From NCBI GenBank assembly GCA_033239005.1, contig BSQZ01000060.1:372001-436000 (forward strand): DNA of 64,000 nt, given 5' to 3'. The translations under genes were made by a program, and so were the position numbers. Each line of letters opens with the position of its first letter. Within the stretch, counting starts at the first letter, position 1. Positions 23,191-33,843 of this stretch are shown here, in pieces. A model generated the notes under the pieces. It saw nothing but the letters and a program-made list of their open reading frames with translations, searched no databases and was not told the DNA's origin. This DNA is from Lamellibrachia satsuma (lineage: Eukaryota; Annelida; Polychaeta; Sabellida; Siboglinidae).

Positions 23191-24828
23191 CTATTGATCA
23201 ACAAGTTTGCGCTTGTAAGGAGACGAAGTCAGTACCCCGGCTGATTCGGCAACACGTGACCTCGGGCGTGGACGGGAAAGTTTTGGCCTTGGCGACAGTT
23301 CCTCTGTGAGGTCACTGACCAACTCTTGTGTCGGCGGCAAGGCTGTGGATGATCCGGCTGTTGGCGGCAAGGCTGTTGATGATCCAGCAGTTGGTGGCAA
23401 GGCTGTCGACGATCCAGCAGCCGGCAGCAAGGCTGTGGATGATCCGGCGGTTGGTGGCAAAGCTGTCGATGATCCAGCGATCGGCGGCAATGTTGTCGAT
23501 GATCCGGTGGTCGGCGCCAAGGCTGTGGATGATCCGGCGGTTGGTGGCAAGGCTGTCGATGATCCAGCGATCGGCGGCAATGCTGTCGATGATCCGGTGG
23601 TCGGCGGCAAGGCGTCCTCATCAGTAACCGCAGAGGCAACGTAGTCCTCATCGGTGAAGATGTCTGCGTCATATGGCCAAAGTCCACACGTCCGAAAGCC
23701 AGCCACGGCTTTGTCTGGTGTGGCGGATCGCAGGAAGGCCTTTCCTAATATCGCTGCCACGTCGTATGCAGTGATTCTTCTTCCGGGATTGGCAACCATC
23801 CAGCTGTCAGCAGCTGCGTTGTACGCACTCTTCAGAGACTTGAAATACGACCTGTCCAACGGCTGCATCTTATGTGTACAGTGTGGTGGCAGTGTGATTA
23901 ATGTAATCCCACGGCTCCTTGCATACTCTACTGCAGCCAAAGTCTTGTGACTGTGGTGGCCATCGAGGATTACGATCTGGGGTACGTCAACTGATGCATT
24001 CGTGAAACTGGCAAAATGTTCCAACCATTTCACAAACAGATCAGAGTCCGACCAGCCGTTGGGACTGCAGTAGCCAACAGATTGATACGGCGCACCTATC
24101 ATCAGCGATGCCACCATTCTCTTTCTCGGAAAGATGAACATTGGTGGTAGATATGTGCCGACTGCATTCATCCCGCAGATGACGGTGACGGTGGCGCCGC
24201 GCTCCCCGCTTGTCATTTTCCCCACCTTACGAACTCCTTTGGTGGCAACAATCTTGCCGGGCTTTTGAACATTCGTGACGCCGGTCTCTTCCATGTTCCA
24301 TATTCTTGCTGATGTATAGATGGACATCTCCAACTGTGATCTATACAGTTTGAAGAACTGATGTACCTTTGGTCGGTTGAACCCGACAGCTCGCGCAACG
24401 TTGGTGCTCTGTGGTCGCCGGATTGCTAGGTCTTCGTGCCGTTTGAAGAAACCGCGCAACCAGTCGCGTCCCGCCATCTTCGTTTCGGCAGAGAAGTTGT
24501 GTTTCAGACCCAACTTCTCCGCCAGATCGAAGGCCAGGCGTCTCACATCTACAGTTGTTAACCCATATAAACAATTTTTCATATAGGAAATGTGGTCGCG
24601 GAGAGTGCGTTCGGCGGTGGTAGGTAGTGCTGGCTTCTTCGGCCCAAGCGCAAGGGCGCCGCGAGTAAAGACCCTGTTGTCACGGTGTCTTCGCAACGTA
24701 CGCGTGGGGATGTTATACAGACGACTGACTGCCTTCAGCGGCTGTTCTTCCAAAGCTAAAAGTGCAGCTTTCAGCGTTTCATCACCGTACGCACCCCGTT
24801 CCGTCTTCCGCTTGTATGTGCGAACCAT
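23191..24828 (-). CDS. pogo/Jerky-type transposase, first catalytic Asp changed
   Basis: The 545-codon frame starts with a psq-type helix-turn-helix (residues about 1-53, TLRRHR), followed by a CENP-B/Tc5-type DNA-binding region (about 70-165). The DDE domain follows: IWNMEETG at 175-183, VILDGHHSH with Asp289, and MQPLDRSYFKSLK with Asp325. The family's first Asp, in N-x-D-E-T-G, is Glu180 here. A Pro/Ser/Thr-rich tail of ten 10-residue repeats (ALPPTAGSST type) precedes the TAG. The enzyme would cut and paste DNA at TA sites in the nucleus. The changed Asp and the premature stop suggest a decayed copy, although the frame is otherwise complete. The start is the first ATG and matches the usual N-terminus MVRTYKRKT. 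Confidence 0.88.
   Translation of the reverse strand: MVRTYKRKTERGAYGDETLKAALLALEEQPLKAVSRLYNIPTRTLRRHRDNRVFTRGALALGPKKPALPTTAERTLRDHISYMKNCLYGLTTVDVRRLAFDLAEKLGLKHNFSAETKMAGRDWLRGFFKRHEDLAIRRPQSTNVARAVGFNRPKVHQFFKLYRSQLEMSIYTSARIWNMEETGVTNVQKPGKIVATKGVRKVGKMTSGERGATVTVICGMNAVGTYLPPMFIFPRKRMVASLMIGAPYQSVGYCSPNGWSDSDLFVKWLEHFASFTNASVDVPQIVILDGHHSHKTLAAVEYARSRGITLITLPPHCTHKMQPLDRSYFKSLKSAYNAAADSWMVANPGRRITAYDVAAILGKAFLRSATPDKAVAGFRTCGLWPYDADIFTDEDYVASAVTDEDALPPTTGSSTALPPIAGSSTALPPTAGSSTALAPTTGSSTTLPPIAGSSTALPPTAGSSTALLPAAGSSTALPPTAGSSTALPPTAGSSTALPPTQELVSDLTEELSPRPKLSRPRPRSRVAESAGVLTSSPYKRKLVDQ
23306..23612. repeat. 30-bp coding minisatellite in the transposase, about ten units
   Basis: The unit GGCTGTGGATGATCCGGCTG plus TTGGCGGCAA (plus strand) encodes the 10-residue minus-strand repeat GSSTALPPTA. 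Its length keeps the frame. Variants (CCAGCGATCGGC, CCGGTGGTCGGC) recur in blocks. Confidence 0.93.
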
Positions 24829-25088
24829 GTCTGAACAAAATTACGTGTTCATTAAACAAGCAATCTGCATACTTCACACAAGTCTGCAAATATTATGTTC
24901 GATAAGTTGTGAAAGACATTCCGCAGTGACCGTATGATCTGAACCATAAAAACATTGCCTACATAGTAATTGTGCAATACTGTGCACTACGAATTATCAC
25001 CCCCGCTATACAAAACAATATACAACATTTCCATTACTTACTCACGATTATACGTTGACCAAATCACGTGGGGCAAGACGCCCCCTTC

Positions 25089-25126
25089 TGCGGGGCAAGA
25101 CGCTCTCGGGGGCGTCTTGCCCCGCA
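25089..25126. repeat. Right subterminal palindrome of the pogo element
   Basis: TGCGGGGCAAGACG and its complement flank a 10-base spacer. Further copies of GGGGCAAGACGCCCCC and GGGGGCTTCTTGCCCC lie on both sides. This mirrors the left end (22616-22692). Confidence 0.8.
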
Positions 25127-25799
25127 CTGTAAGGGGGCTTCTTGCCCCCAGCGTGCATTATTTGTACAAATGTCAATTCCCGCGCTAATACTCATTATCG
25201 CCTGTTTTTGTTTATTAATGAAGCTATATGCACTAATGATGAATAAAACAACAACTAACATAACAACAAACATAACAACTAGCATAACAACTAGCATAAC
25301 AACAAACATAATCTGTATGTCTCAGTAAAACATTACAAACACAAAAATATTACATCAAACATGCAGGAAAACTTAAAATGCATATATTTAACTAACCGTG
25401 TTTTTTGCCTGCGTGTGCTTTCGTACAGAGTAGCCACTAGGTGGCAGCATTGCTTTCGTCCAACAGAGACAGGCATCACGCACGTATAATCTTGAAAATA
25501 CAAGGGGGGCTTCTTACCCCACGGGGGCTCCTTGCCCCACCCTACTTCGGTGGGCAGTTCCGTCATTTCGTAACCCGAGCGACGCCAGTAACCTTTGACT
25601 TCGAAGTTGTTTACTTTCTCACCGAACCATGAAAACGACCACGTAGAGCTGCCAAAAGTCTACTCGTGTATGGACTTCAGTCTTCAGTATGTCTGCTCCA
25701 AACAGCCCATTCTGGGGCTAACATAGCAGTGTCGTGCTTGGTGCGCATGAAAAAAGTGCATGTAAATGTGGGAAATTATAATTAAAATGAGATATCCTA

Positions 25800-26075
25800 A
25801 TTATAGACGAACGAGGTGAGCTGGAGGGGCAAGAAAGACAGTGATCACAGCTAGTTGGAAGGGGTGAATATAGGGGAGTCTTATTATTTCACTGGGGAGT
25901 AGATTCCAGGCTCTCATGACTCTAGGATAGAAAGAGTATGCATATGTGTTGATGCGTGCTTATATTTGTATATATTTATTGAGATCGTTGTTTCGTGTAT
26001 GGGTGCATAGGACTATAAGATGTTTTGGCAGAGAAATATTCAGGTGTTTAGCCATACGCATATACATGTGATGTG
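25800..26075 (-). mobile_element. C-terminal fragment of a Jockey/CR1-group LINE
   Basis: The minus strand reads HMYMRMAKHLNISLPKHLIV, CTHTRNND and then YSFYPRVMRAWNLLPSEIIR. Short motifs of the form T-R, Y-S-F-x-P-R-x-x-x-x-W-N-x-L-P end the ORFs of many non-LTR elements. One stop lies between the blocks. No other part of the element is present. Confidence 0.7.
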
Positions 26076-27879
26076 GTCAAACATTATTCCTACTAGCGCT
26101 GACGAGTGGTGATGTTTTCGGCCCTCGGTGAATTCGACCCAACTGCCACGTGCATGAATCCGGTCACTTTATAATGGCGTGAATGGGAGTTTGATGATTT
26201 CGGTGACTGAGGTGAATAAAAGACCATGCTTCACATTCAACATGATCTGACGAAAAACACTGTATAGATCAAAAACCATACGCAGGTGGCTCCGTTGTAT
26301 TCACAATAAAATAATCGCTTATCACTGTCATTGCTCTGTATTTGATTTAATTGAGCAAATTTCTGGGGAGAATTTCCCAAGATTAGGAGAAACGCATGAA
26401 AATCTGAAATATAGAAACAAGATAAGTTATATGAATTTTAAGGGTACAACGAATTGTATCAGTTCTACTGATCGTCTCGCTGACTGCGTGTTAAAATGGT
26501 AACATATAGCGCCGTAGTTTATGCGAAAGCTATCAAAGAAGCCAAAAAGTAACAATCTCGGGTTAATGTGGAACTAAATCAGTTAGCACGTCAGGTAATA
26601 TATTATGCTTTATTCACAGTAAGACACATATTAAGCTTCATGTGCTCGGTACACAATCGTTTGGGCCGAGATTACTATGCCCTTTGTGCTCTGAGGCCGA
26701 AATCACCAGAGTTGCGGGCCGAAGTCTCCAAAGAATGCTGTCCGACTTCAGCGGGCCGAATTCAGCGTGGGCCGACATGACCTGCACCCGCCCGCACCGA
26801 CAGCTCGCTGGCAGCTCGCTTCCATCTGAAGTGGACCGTGGTCATCGACGCCCGAGTCGCTGCCCGTGTTCTACGTATTGATGGCATCAACATAGCTTCC
26901 ACTACTGAGAATAATGTTGGCATATCATCCTCTTTCAAAGAGATTTTAGCACCAGGATAACCAAGGGCTGCCATCTTCTTTGGTCCGGATTTCAACCGAA
27001 ATACGTTTTCTCGAAGCGAGCAAAGTCGGCTGTGTTTCGTTGGCTTGAAGTTTTTTTTTTAAACAAAGTTAGCTCCGTAGTGAACTTGGACCAAGTACAT
27101 ATTACTCTCTGCTCTTACTACTGTTTGCATTACAACCGAATGCCGCGCAGTAAACTATTCTGACGTTTGCTTCTAAACAACTGCTATCGCTGTCCACGGT
27201 ACTGTGAATGAATGGAAAGTCCCAGTCTCGTAGCACTTCCTTGTCATCAGTGACGTCACGTCGAAACTTGCCGTTAATCGCGGGAAAATATGAATAATCC
27301 AGACAGGCTAGTAGAATAGAGTATTATTTGGAATTATTAATTAATTTAATTCGGTGTTGTGTAAATGGGAATATGCTACAAGATGTAATATAATATGATT
27401 TCAAGCAATCGTTGTTTTTATTCCCTTTAAGGAAGTTCTTACAAGAGCATATATAAAAGAGCCAATCAAGTAAACGCTATTAACAATAATGAAAAGAAGA
27501 TGGATATATTTGTGCCACGTCCTTAAAATGCCATGGGGGTATTCAATACATTGCCTGTATGCCATCCTTGATAATTTATCTAACTGATATCTTAAACAAT
27601 TGTTAGGCTTCTGTCCAAAAAAGAAATTTTTCATGTTCAGTGGATTGAAATATATACCATTTAACTTGTAAAATAATGCATTGTTCCTTGATATAGATTA
27701 AATCACCAACATATTTGATTTATAGATTAACGGGACCTTTGTAAAACGCGTTTTGAGATATACAGCGTATTCACGCATTTATCATAACAGTGTGATTTGA
27801 TATCCTAAATGCGTTTACGTGCGTAGGACACGAAAAACTTTGTTTCAATGATGGGATTAGTTAAGTGCACCCCATCCCT
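26076..27879. other. Unassigned region
   Basis: No gene or repeat that I can support. Between 26690 and 26880 short open frames with CGGGCCGA words occur but show no domain. Confidence 0.4.
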
Positions 27880-28015
27880 ACGGGCCGCCAGCATGACCAC
27901 AAAAGCAGGCGTCGTACTGGAAACCATCTGGAAAAAGGGAAAGAGGGAGACCAAAAGACACGAATCGGTATCAATGGCTAAAGATAGAGACGTATGGCGT
28001 CGGCTGCTCTCTGCC
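27880..28015 (+). mobile_element. Terminal fragment of a LINE ORF
   Basis: Reads, with a frameshift, KREREDQKTRIG and then MAKDRDVWRRLLSAS. The pattern A-x-D-R-x-x-W-R near the C-terminus is common in RTE/I/CR1-type ORFs. The frame runs directly into the first unit of the 40/44-bp array, which may have been seeded on it. Confidence 0.5.
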
Positions 28016-29705
28016 TCGTGTGACTGACGTCACAGTGAGGGAGTAAATCTCTGCCTCGTGTGACTGACGGCACAGGGAGGGAGTGAGTCTCTGCCTCGTG
28101 TGACTGACGGCACATGGAGGGAGTAAGTATCTGCCTCGTGTGACTGACGGCACAGGGAGGGAGTGAGTCTCTGCCTCGTGTGACTGACGTCACAGTGAGG
28201 GAGTAAATCTCTGCCTCGTGTGACTGACGGCACAGGGAGGGAGTGAGTCTCTGCCTCGTGTGACTGACGGCACATGGAGGGAGTAAGTATCTGCCTCGTG
28301 TGACTGACGGCACAGGGAGGGAGTGAGTCTCTGCCTCGTGTGACTGACGGCACAGGGAGGGAGTAAGTATCGGCCTCGTCTGACTGACGGCACAGGGAGG
28401 GAGTGAGTAAGTATCTGCCTCGTGTGACTGACGGCACAGGGAGGGAGTAAGTATCTGCCTCGTGTGACTGACGGCACAGGGAGGGAGTGAGTAAGTATCT
28501 GCCTCGTATGACTGACGGCACAGGGAGTGAGTAAGAATCTGCCTCGTGTGACTGACGGCACAGGGAAGGAGTGAGTAAGTCTCTGCCTCGTGTGACTGAC
28601 GGCACAGAGAGGGAGTGAGTAAGTCTCTGCCTCGTGTGACTGACGGCACAGGGAGGGAGTGAGTAAGTCTCTGCCTCGTGTGACTGACAACACAAGGAGG
28701 GAGTGAGTAAGTCTTTGCCTCGTGTGACTGACAGCACAAGGAGGGAGTGAGTAAGTCTCTGCCTCGTGTGACTGACGGCACAGAGAGGGAGTGAGTAAAT
28801 CTCTGCCTCGTGTGACTGACGGCACAGAGAGGGAGTGAGTAAGTCTCTGCCTCGTGTGACTGACGGCACAGAGAGGGAGTGAGTCTCTGCCTCGTGTGAC
28901 TGACGGCACAGAGAGGGAGTGAGTAAGTCTTTGCCTCGTGTGACTGACAGCACAAGGAGGGAGTGAGTAAGTCTCTGCCTCGTGTGACTGACAACACAGG
29001 GAGGGAGTGAGTAAGTCTCTGCCTCGTGTGACTGACAACACAGGGAGGGAGTGAGTAAGTCTTTGCCTCGTGTGACTGACAGCACAAGGAGGGAGTGAGT
29101 AAGTCTCTGCCTCGTGTGACTGACGGCACAGAGAGGGAGTGAGTAAGTCTCTGCCTCGTGTGACTGACGGCACAGGGAGGGAGTGAGTAAGTCTCTGCCT
29201 CGTGTGACTGACAACACAGGGAGGGAGTGAGTAAGTCTTTGCCTCGTGTGACTGACAGCACAAGGAGGGAGTGAGTAAGTCTCTGCCTCGTGTGACTGAC
29301 GGCACAGAGAGGGAGTGAGTAAGTCTCTGCCTCGTGTGACTGACAACACAGGGAGGGAGTGAGTAAGTCTTTGCCTCGTGTGACTGACAGCACAAGGAGG
29401 GAGTGAGTAAGTCTCTGCCTCGTGTGACTGACAACACAGGGAGGGAGTGAGTAAGTCTTTGCCTCGTGTGACTGACAGCACAAGGAGGGAGTGAGTAAGT
29501 CTCTGCCTCGTGTGACTGACGGCACAGAGAGGGAGTGAGTAAGTATCTGCCTCGTGTGACTGACGGCACAGAGAGGGAGTGAGTAAGTCTCTGCCTCGTG
29601 TGACTGACAACACAGGGAGGGAGTGAGTAAATCTTTGCCTCGTGTGACTGACAGCACAAGGAGGGAGTGAGTAAGCCTCGTGTGACTGATAGCATAGGGG
29701 CAGTG
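28016..29705. repeat. 40/44-bp minisatellite, about 39 copies
   Basis: The unit is CTCTGCCTCGTGTGACTGAC, then GGCACAGAGAGGGAGTGAGT. The left 350 bp use the 40-bp form; the rest mostly has an extra AAGT. Variants GGCACAGAGA, AACACAGGGA and AGCACAAGGA alternate in a recurring order, giving a higher-order pattern in the right half. The long minus-strand frames come from the repeat. Confidence 0.95.
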
Positions 29706-29997
29706 AGTAAGTCTGATTTGAAGTTGAATCAATTAACACAACAATTATAATAACGGTCAGGGAGACTCATATTAAGACATCTAAGCGTAAGCGTCTTTTG
29801 TCAACAAAACTAACAACTTAAACAGTGTCACACAATGTGGTTGATACTGATTTGACAATATAGTATATACAGTGCGCTTATATCAGTATAAATAAACTAA
29901 AAATAATTACAATTAAATGTTAACAAATTATACTAATTTTGCCCTTTTTGATAAAAAAAAAACACAGCAGACATTATGTTCTTTACTTGGTCCATAT

Positions 29998-30205
29998 ACA
30001 TGGCGAGGAGGTGGTGGGAGGGGGTGGCGAGGACGTGGAGGGTGTGGGTGGCGAGGACGTGGAAGGTGTGGATGGCGAGGACGTGGAGGGAGGGAGGAAG
30101 ACGAGGACGTGGAGGGAGGGAGGAAGGCGAGGACGTGGAGGGAGGGAGGATGGCGAGGACGTGGAGGGAGGGAGGATGGCGAGGACGTGGAGGGAGGGAC
30201 GGTGA
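29998..30205. repeat. 26-bp GA-rich minisatellite, about 8 copies
   Basis: The unit is GGCGAGGACGTGGAGGGAGG plus GAGGAA or variants. The Gly/Arg-rich plus-strand frames across it are artefacts. Confidence 0.92.
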
Positions 30206-30296
30206 TCGTTAAAGACAGAACAAGAAGCAGTGCTGAAGGTCTAGGAAGGCTACTACGGGAGTTCCTGAACCAGGGAGGAAATGACGACTAGCTGGA

Positions 30297-30389
30297 GTTG
30301 CCTAGTGGTAATCACACTGGCTCTACCAACGAATCCCCCACAGTACACGCCATCTCTCTGAGCCTAGTGGTAATCACACTGGCTCTACC
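30297..30389. repeat. 62-bp repeat, left part, interrupted by the hAT element
   Basis: About one and a half units of CCTAGTGGTAATCACACTGG CTCTACC, followed by a CACAGTACACGCCATCTCTC part. The last unit stops at GCTCTACC, the hAT target site, and the array resumes at 40304 with the same 8 bases. Confidence 0.9.
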
Positions 30390-30506
30390 CACTGGCGTAA
30401 TATTATATATACGTTGTGGTCTACACGAATTCAGAACACATCGCTGTTATATTAGATAACTATTGAAGTAATCATGGTTGAATACGTCAAATGTAAATCA
30501 ATTGAT

Positions 30507-30870
30507 ATTTGCCAATACTGGTGTACGTAACGCACAGGCGGCCGAACTGGTCTACAATACTGGTGTACGTAACGCACAGGCGGCCGCACTGGTCTACAAT
30601 ACTGGTGTACGTAACGCACAGGCGGCCGAACTGGTCTACAATACGCTTAGGTCTATTCGCGGCCGAACTGGTCTACAATACGTATAGGTCTATTCGCGGC
30701 CGAACTGGTCTACAATACGCATAGGTCTATTCGCGGCCGAACTGGTCTACAATACGCATAGGCCTATTCGCGGCCGAACTGGTCTACAATACGCATAGGT
30801 CTATTCGCGGCCGAACTGGTCTACAATACGCGTAGGTCTATTCGCGGCCGAACTGGGCTACGAACTATTA
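30507..30870. repeat. 42-bp then 37-bp subterminal repeats of the hAT element
   Basis: Three units of GGTGTACGTAACGCACAGGC with GGCCGAACTGGTCTACAATACT are followed by about six units of ACGCATAGGTCTATTCGCGG CCGAACTGGTCTACAAT. The shared half is CGGCCGAACTGGTCTACAAT. Subterminal repeats are typical transposase-binding sites in hAT elements; that role is inferred. Confidence 0.85.
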
Positions 30871-31867
30871 CTACTGCGCACTGACGTCCAAAGTCCGAAC
30901 GCACAGTGTTTAAAAGTATAATATTACGTGATATAAGGAAACACCAATATTTTGTGGATATAATATTGTATTACATATTTAACATAGATACAAGTAAGCC
31001 TACTGTCACAAGTTTCGCCAAGCAAATAGTCCGTAGTGCTTAGATTTGCTGTTACGTATTTATTTATTATCGCCCACCGGTGATTGCGCCGCTTGCATAA
31101 ATTTGCATAGTCACCATGGGCATTTCTACCCCTCAGGCAGCCATTTCTACCCTCAGCCATTTCTGCCTCATATTGCGACCTCGCTGGATTTAGCGCCGAT
31201 ATTTGGATATGTTGAACACTGGGAGTGTAAACATCCAACAAAGATAGTTTCTTCAAAGAAAATTTACGCAAAAAGGTTTTTTAATACACTTTTCTCGTGT
31301 TGTATTAAACATGTTTATGGTGATCTTGTACATAACGTTTTTCATTTTAGTAAGTTTAGTATAATTTACACATACAACCCTAATCTATTTATAAACATCA
31401 CTATTATATTGATTTTTTTTATTGATAATAGCACTAATAATAATAACAATGTTAATCAGTATTGCATTTTAAGCGTCTCTGAACAGATTTTATTTTTGGT
31501 TATATGGTGCTATATAAATAAAGGTTATTGTTATTAGTATTACTATAAACGTAACTGCAGACACCTTTCTTCACGCAAATTTTATTGTTAACAAAATGGT
31601 AAGAAAATCAAGCCACCGCTTGAACTATTTTATGCTCGTTTTACAGATATGTTTCTCAACAACAGTAGTTGTCGACAGTGATTTAAATCATGAGCTGCAA
31701 ACGAACGAAGAGTCGCGATCGCCTGATTGGGGCAGGCTACAAACGCCAACGCTTAGATCGCAATAGACAAGACAAAGAGGGAGCTGTTGCAATGCAACGT
31801 TTGTCCCCCGATCACTGCAAGAGGACTGAGAACAAGTGGAAGTGGCGCCGCCTGCCGTACATGAGAA

Positions 31868-32185
31868 CGTTGATGTTGAGCCTGCCGATGTGGCGGTCCG
31901 GCGCCGGCCGTACATGAGGACAACGGCGATGTGGCGGTCCGGCGCCGGCCGTACATGAGGACAACGGCGATGTGGCGGTCCGGCGGCGGTCGTACATGAG
32001 GACAACGGCTATGTGGCGGTCCAGCGCCGGCCGTACATGAGGACAACGGCGATGTGGCGGTCTGGCGGCGGTCGTACATGAGGACAACGGCGATGTGGCT
32101 GTCCGGCGCCGGCCGTACATGAGGACAACAGCAACGTGGCCGTCCGGCGACGGCCGTACATGAGGACAACGGCGACGCGGAGGCG
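31868..32185. repeat. 41-bp minisatellite in the hAT N-terminal region, about 7.5 copies
   Basis: The unit is TACATGAGGACAACGGCGAT GTGGCGGTCCGGCGCCGGCC G. It lies between the basic N-terminus and the TTF finger region of the transposase. As 41 is not a multiple of three, the frame rotates from unit to unit. Confidence 0.92.
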
Positions 32186-32199
32186 CAGATAGGCGAGAA

Positions 32200-32974
32200 A
32201 ATCGTCCAGGCGCAGGAACCTGGCCCCGATATGTCCCAGACGAGCTACGGGTAGAGCTGGTTCGGAAGGGGCCTCTTGGCTTCCAGAACAAAGACGGTCC
32301 CTTCCCAGCCAACCCAGAGGCGAACAGGAGCATGAACCGCAAATGGTTTTACAAGGTGCTAGGCAACGGGTAGCAGCTACTCCGCTCATGGCTGATGTAT
32401 TCGCCCTCCTTAGATTGTGGGCAGTGTTTTGTTGTCGTCTGTCGGAACAAGCACCTTTGGAAGATCATCTGCATTCAAGAAGTGAATAAATCTCAATCCT
32501 CGTATTGGCGTCCACGAGGATTCACCTGGTCACGAGGGGGCCGGCATGTTATGGACCGAGCTCCGCATGCGTCTGAAGGTGAGAGCGACGATTGACAGCG
32601 CACACCAAGAAGAGGTTAACCATGTTGCGGCCAGGTGGCGCAAGATTCTGAAACGCATTCTGGACTGCATTCGCTTCCTGTGCAGGTAAAATCTTGCATT
32701 CCGAGGCCACCCCGAGATTTTGTCATCCACCAAAAACGCCAGCAACTTCCTATCCAGTTATCCTGGACGAATTCCATGAGGCAAAGTACTACTCAATCAT
32801 ATTTGATAGCACTCCGGACGTGGCTCACGTCGACCAGATGTCACAAATATTGGGATACGTCAACATTTGAGGCGGAAAGGTCAACTTAAGGAGACATTTA
32901 TCAGCTTTCTTGAGTTCGGAGAGAAGAACGCCGAAGCACTGGAAAATCAGACATTGGCCAACTTGATTTTAAGG
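32200..32974 (+). pseudogene. hAT transposase: TTF-type finger and first catalytic segment
   Basis: In changing frames the plus strand reads GTWPRYVPDELRVELVRKGP and LGFQNKDGPF (TTF-type zinc-finger domain start), MWTEL-like text near 32545, HQEEVNHVAARWRKILKRIL near 32600, then EAKYYSIIFDSTPDVAHVDQ (about 32780-32840). The Asp of FDSTPD is the first catalytic residue of hAT enzymes of the ZMYM1 group. NLKETFISFLEF follows. Several frameshifts and an in-frame TGA show that no full enzyme can be made. Confidence 0.8.
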
Positions 32975-33843
32975 ACATGCGAGGCCAAGGATATGATAAC
33001 GCGGCTACGATGGCTGGTGTCCACAGTGACATGCGAGGCCAAGGATGTGATAACGCGGCTACGATGGCTGGTGTCCACAGTGACATGCGAGGCCAAGGAT
33101 GTGATAACGCGGCTACGATGGCTGGTGTCCACAGTGACATGCGAGGCCAAGGATGTGATAACGCGGCTACGATGGCTGGTGTCCACAGTGACATGCCAGG
33201 CCAAGGATGTGATAACGCGGCTACGATGGCTGGTGTCCACAGTGACATGCGAGGCCAAGGATGTGATAACGCGGCTACGATGGCTGGTGTCCACAGTGAC
33301 ATGCGAGGCCAAGGATGTGATAACGCGGCTACGATGGCTGGTGTCCACAGTGACATGCGAGGCCAAGGATGTGATAACGCGGCTACGATGGCTGGTGTCC
33401 ACAGTGACATGCGAGGCCAAGGATGTGATAACGCGACTACGATGACTGGTGTCCACAGTGACATTCGAGGCCAAGGATGTGATAACGCGGCTACGATGGC
33501 TGGTGTCCACAGTGGAACGCGAGGCCAAGGATGTGATAACGCGGCTACGATGGCTGGTGCCCACAGTGACATGCGAGGCCAAGGATGTGATAACGCGGCT
33601 ACGATGGCTGGTGTCCACAGTGACATGCGAGGCCAAGGATGTGATAACGCGGCTACGATGGCTGGTGTCCACAGTGGAACGCGAGGCCAAGGATGTGATA
33701 ACGCGGCTACGATGGCTGGTGTCCACAGTGGAACGCGAGGCCAAGGATGTGATAACGCGGCTACGATGGCGGGTGTCCACAGTGGAACGCGAGGCCAAGG
33801 ATGTGATAATGCGGCTACGATGGCCTGTGTCCACAGTGGCGTG
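32974..33843. repeat. 54-bp in-frame minisatellite of a hAT catalytic motif, about 16 copies
   Basis: The unit encodes the 18-residue segment DMRGQGCDNAATMAGVHS. In hAT transposases the G-x-D-N-A-x-x-M segment holds the second catalytic Asp. The first unit has GYDNAA, the form expected for the family, while later ones have GCDNAA, so growth began from a mutated second copy. The last unit runs into the normal continuation VQRRILDINPLATYVPCNNH. The frame stays open through the array and on to 34254. Confidence 0.93.

Larger units (their letters stand above)
22430..25542 (-). mobile_element. pogo-type DNA transposon with TA target duplication
   Basis: The ends are inverted repeats: GGGTGGGGCAAGGAGCCCCC on the left (22430) and its reverse complement on the right (ending 25542). 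TA dinucleotides at 22428-22429 and 25543-25544 fit the TA duplication of the pogo/Tc1-mariner superfamily. The 3113-bp body holds one reading frame on the minus strand (24828 to 22921), coding a pogo-type transposase followed in the same frame by an amber codon, a basic linker and a PHD finger. Each end also has a subterminal palindrome built on GGGGCAAGACGCCCCC. Confidence 0.88.

Noticed and set aside
27978..29739. Minus-strand frames of 501-584 codons
   Set aside because: Products of the 40/44-bp array, present in all three frames.
31690..32389. Possible separate Arg/Pro-rich gene on the minus strand
   Set aside because: The frames come from the 41-bp array within the hAT element; the plus strand has the recognisable transposase segments.
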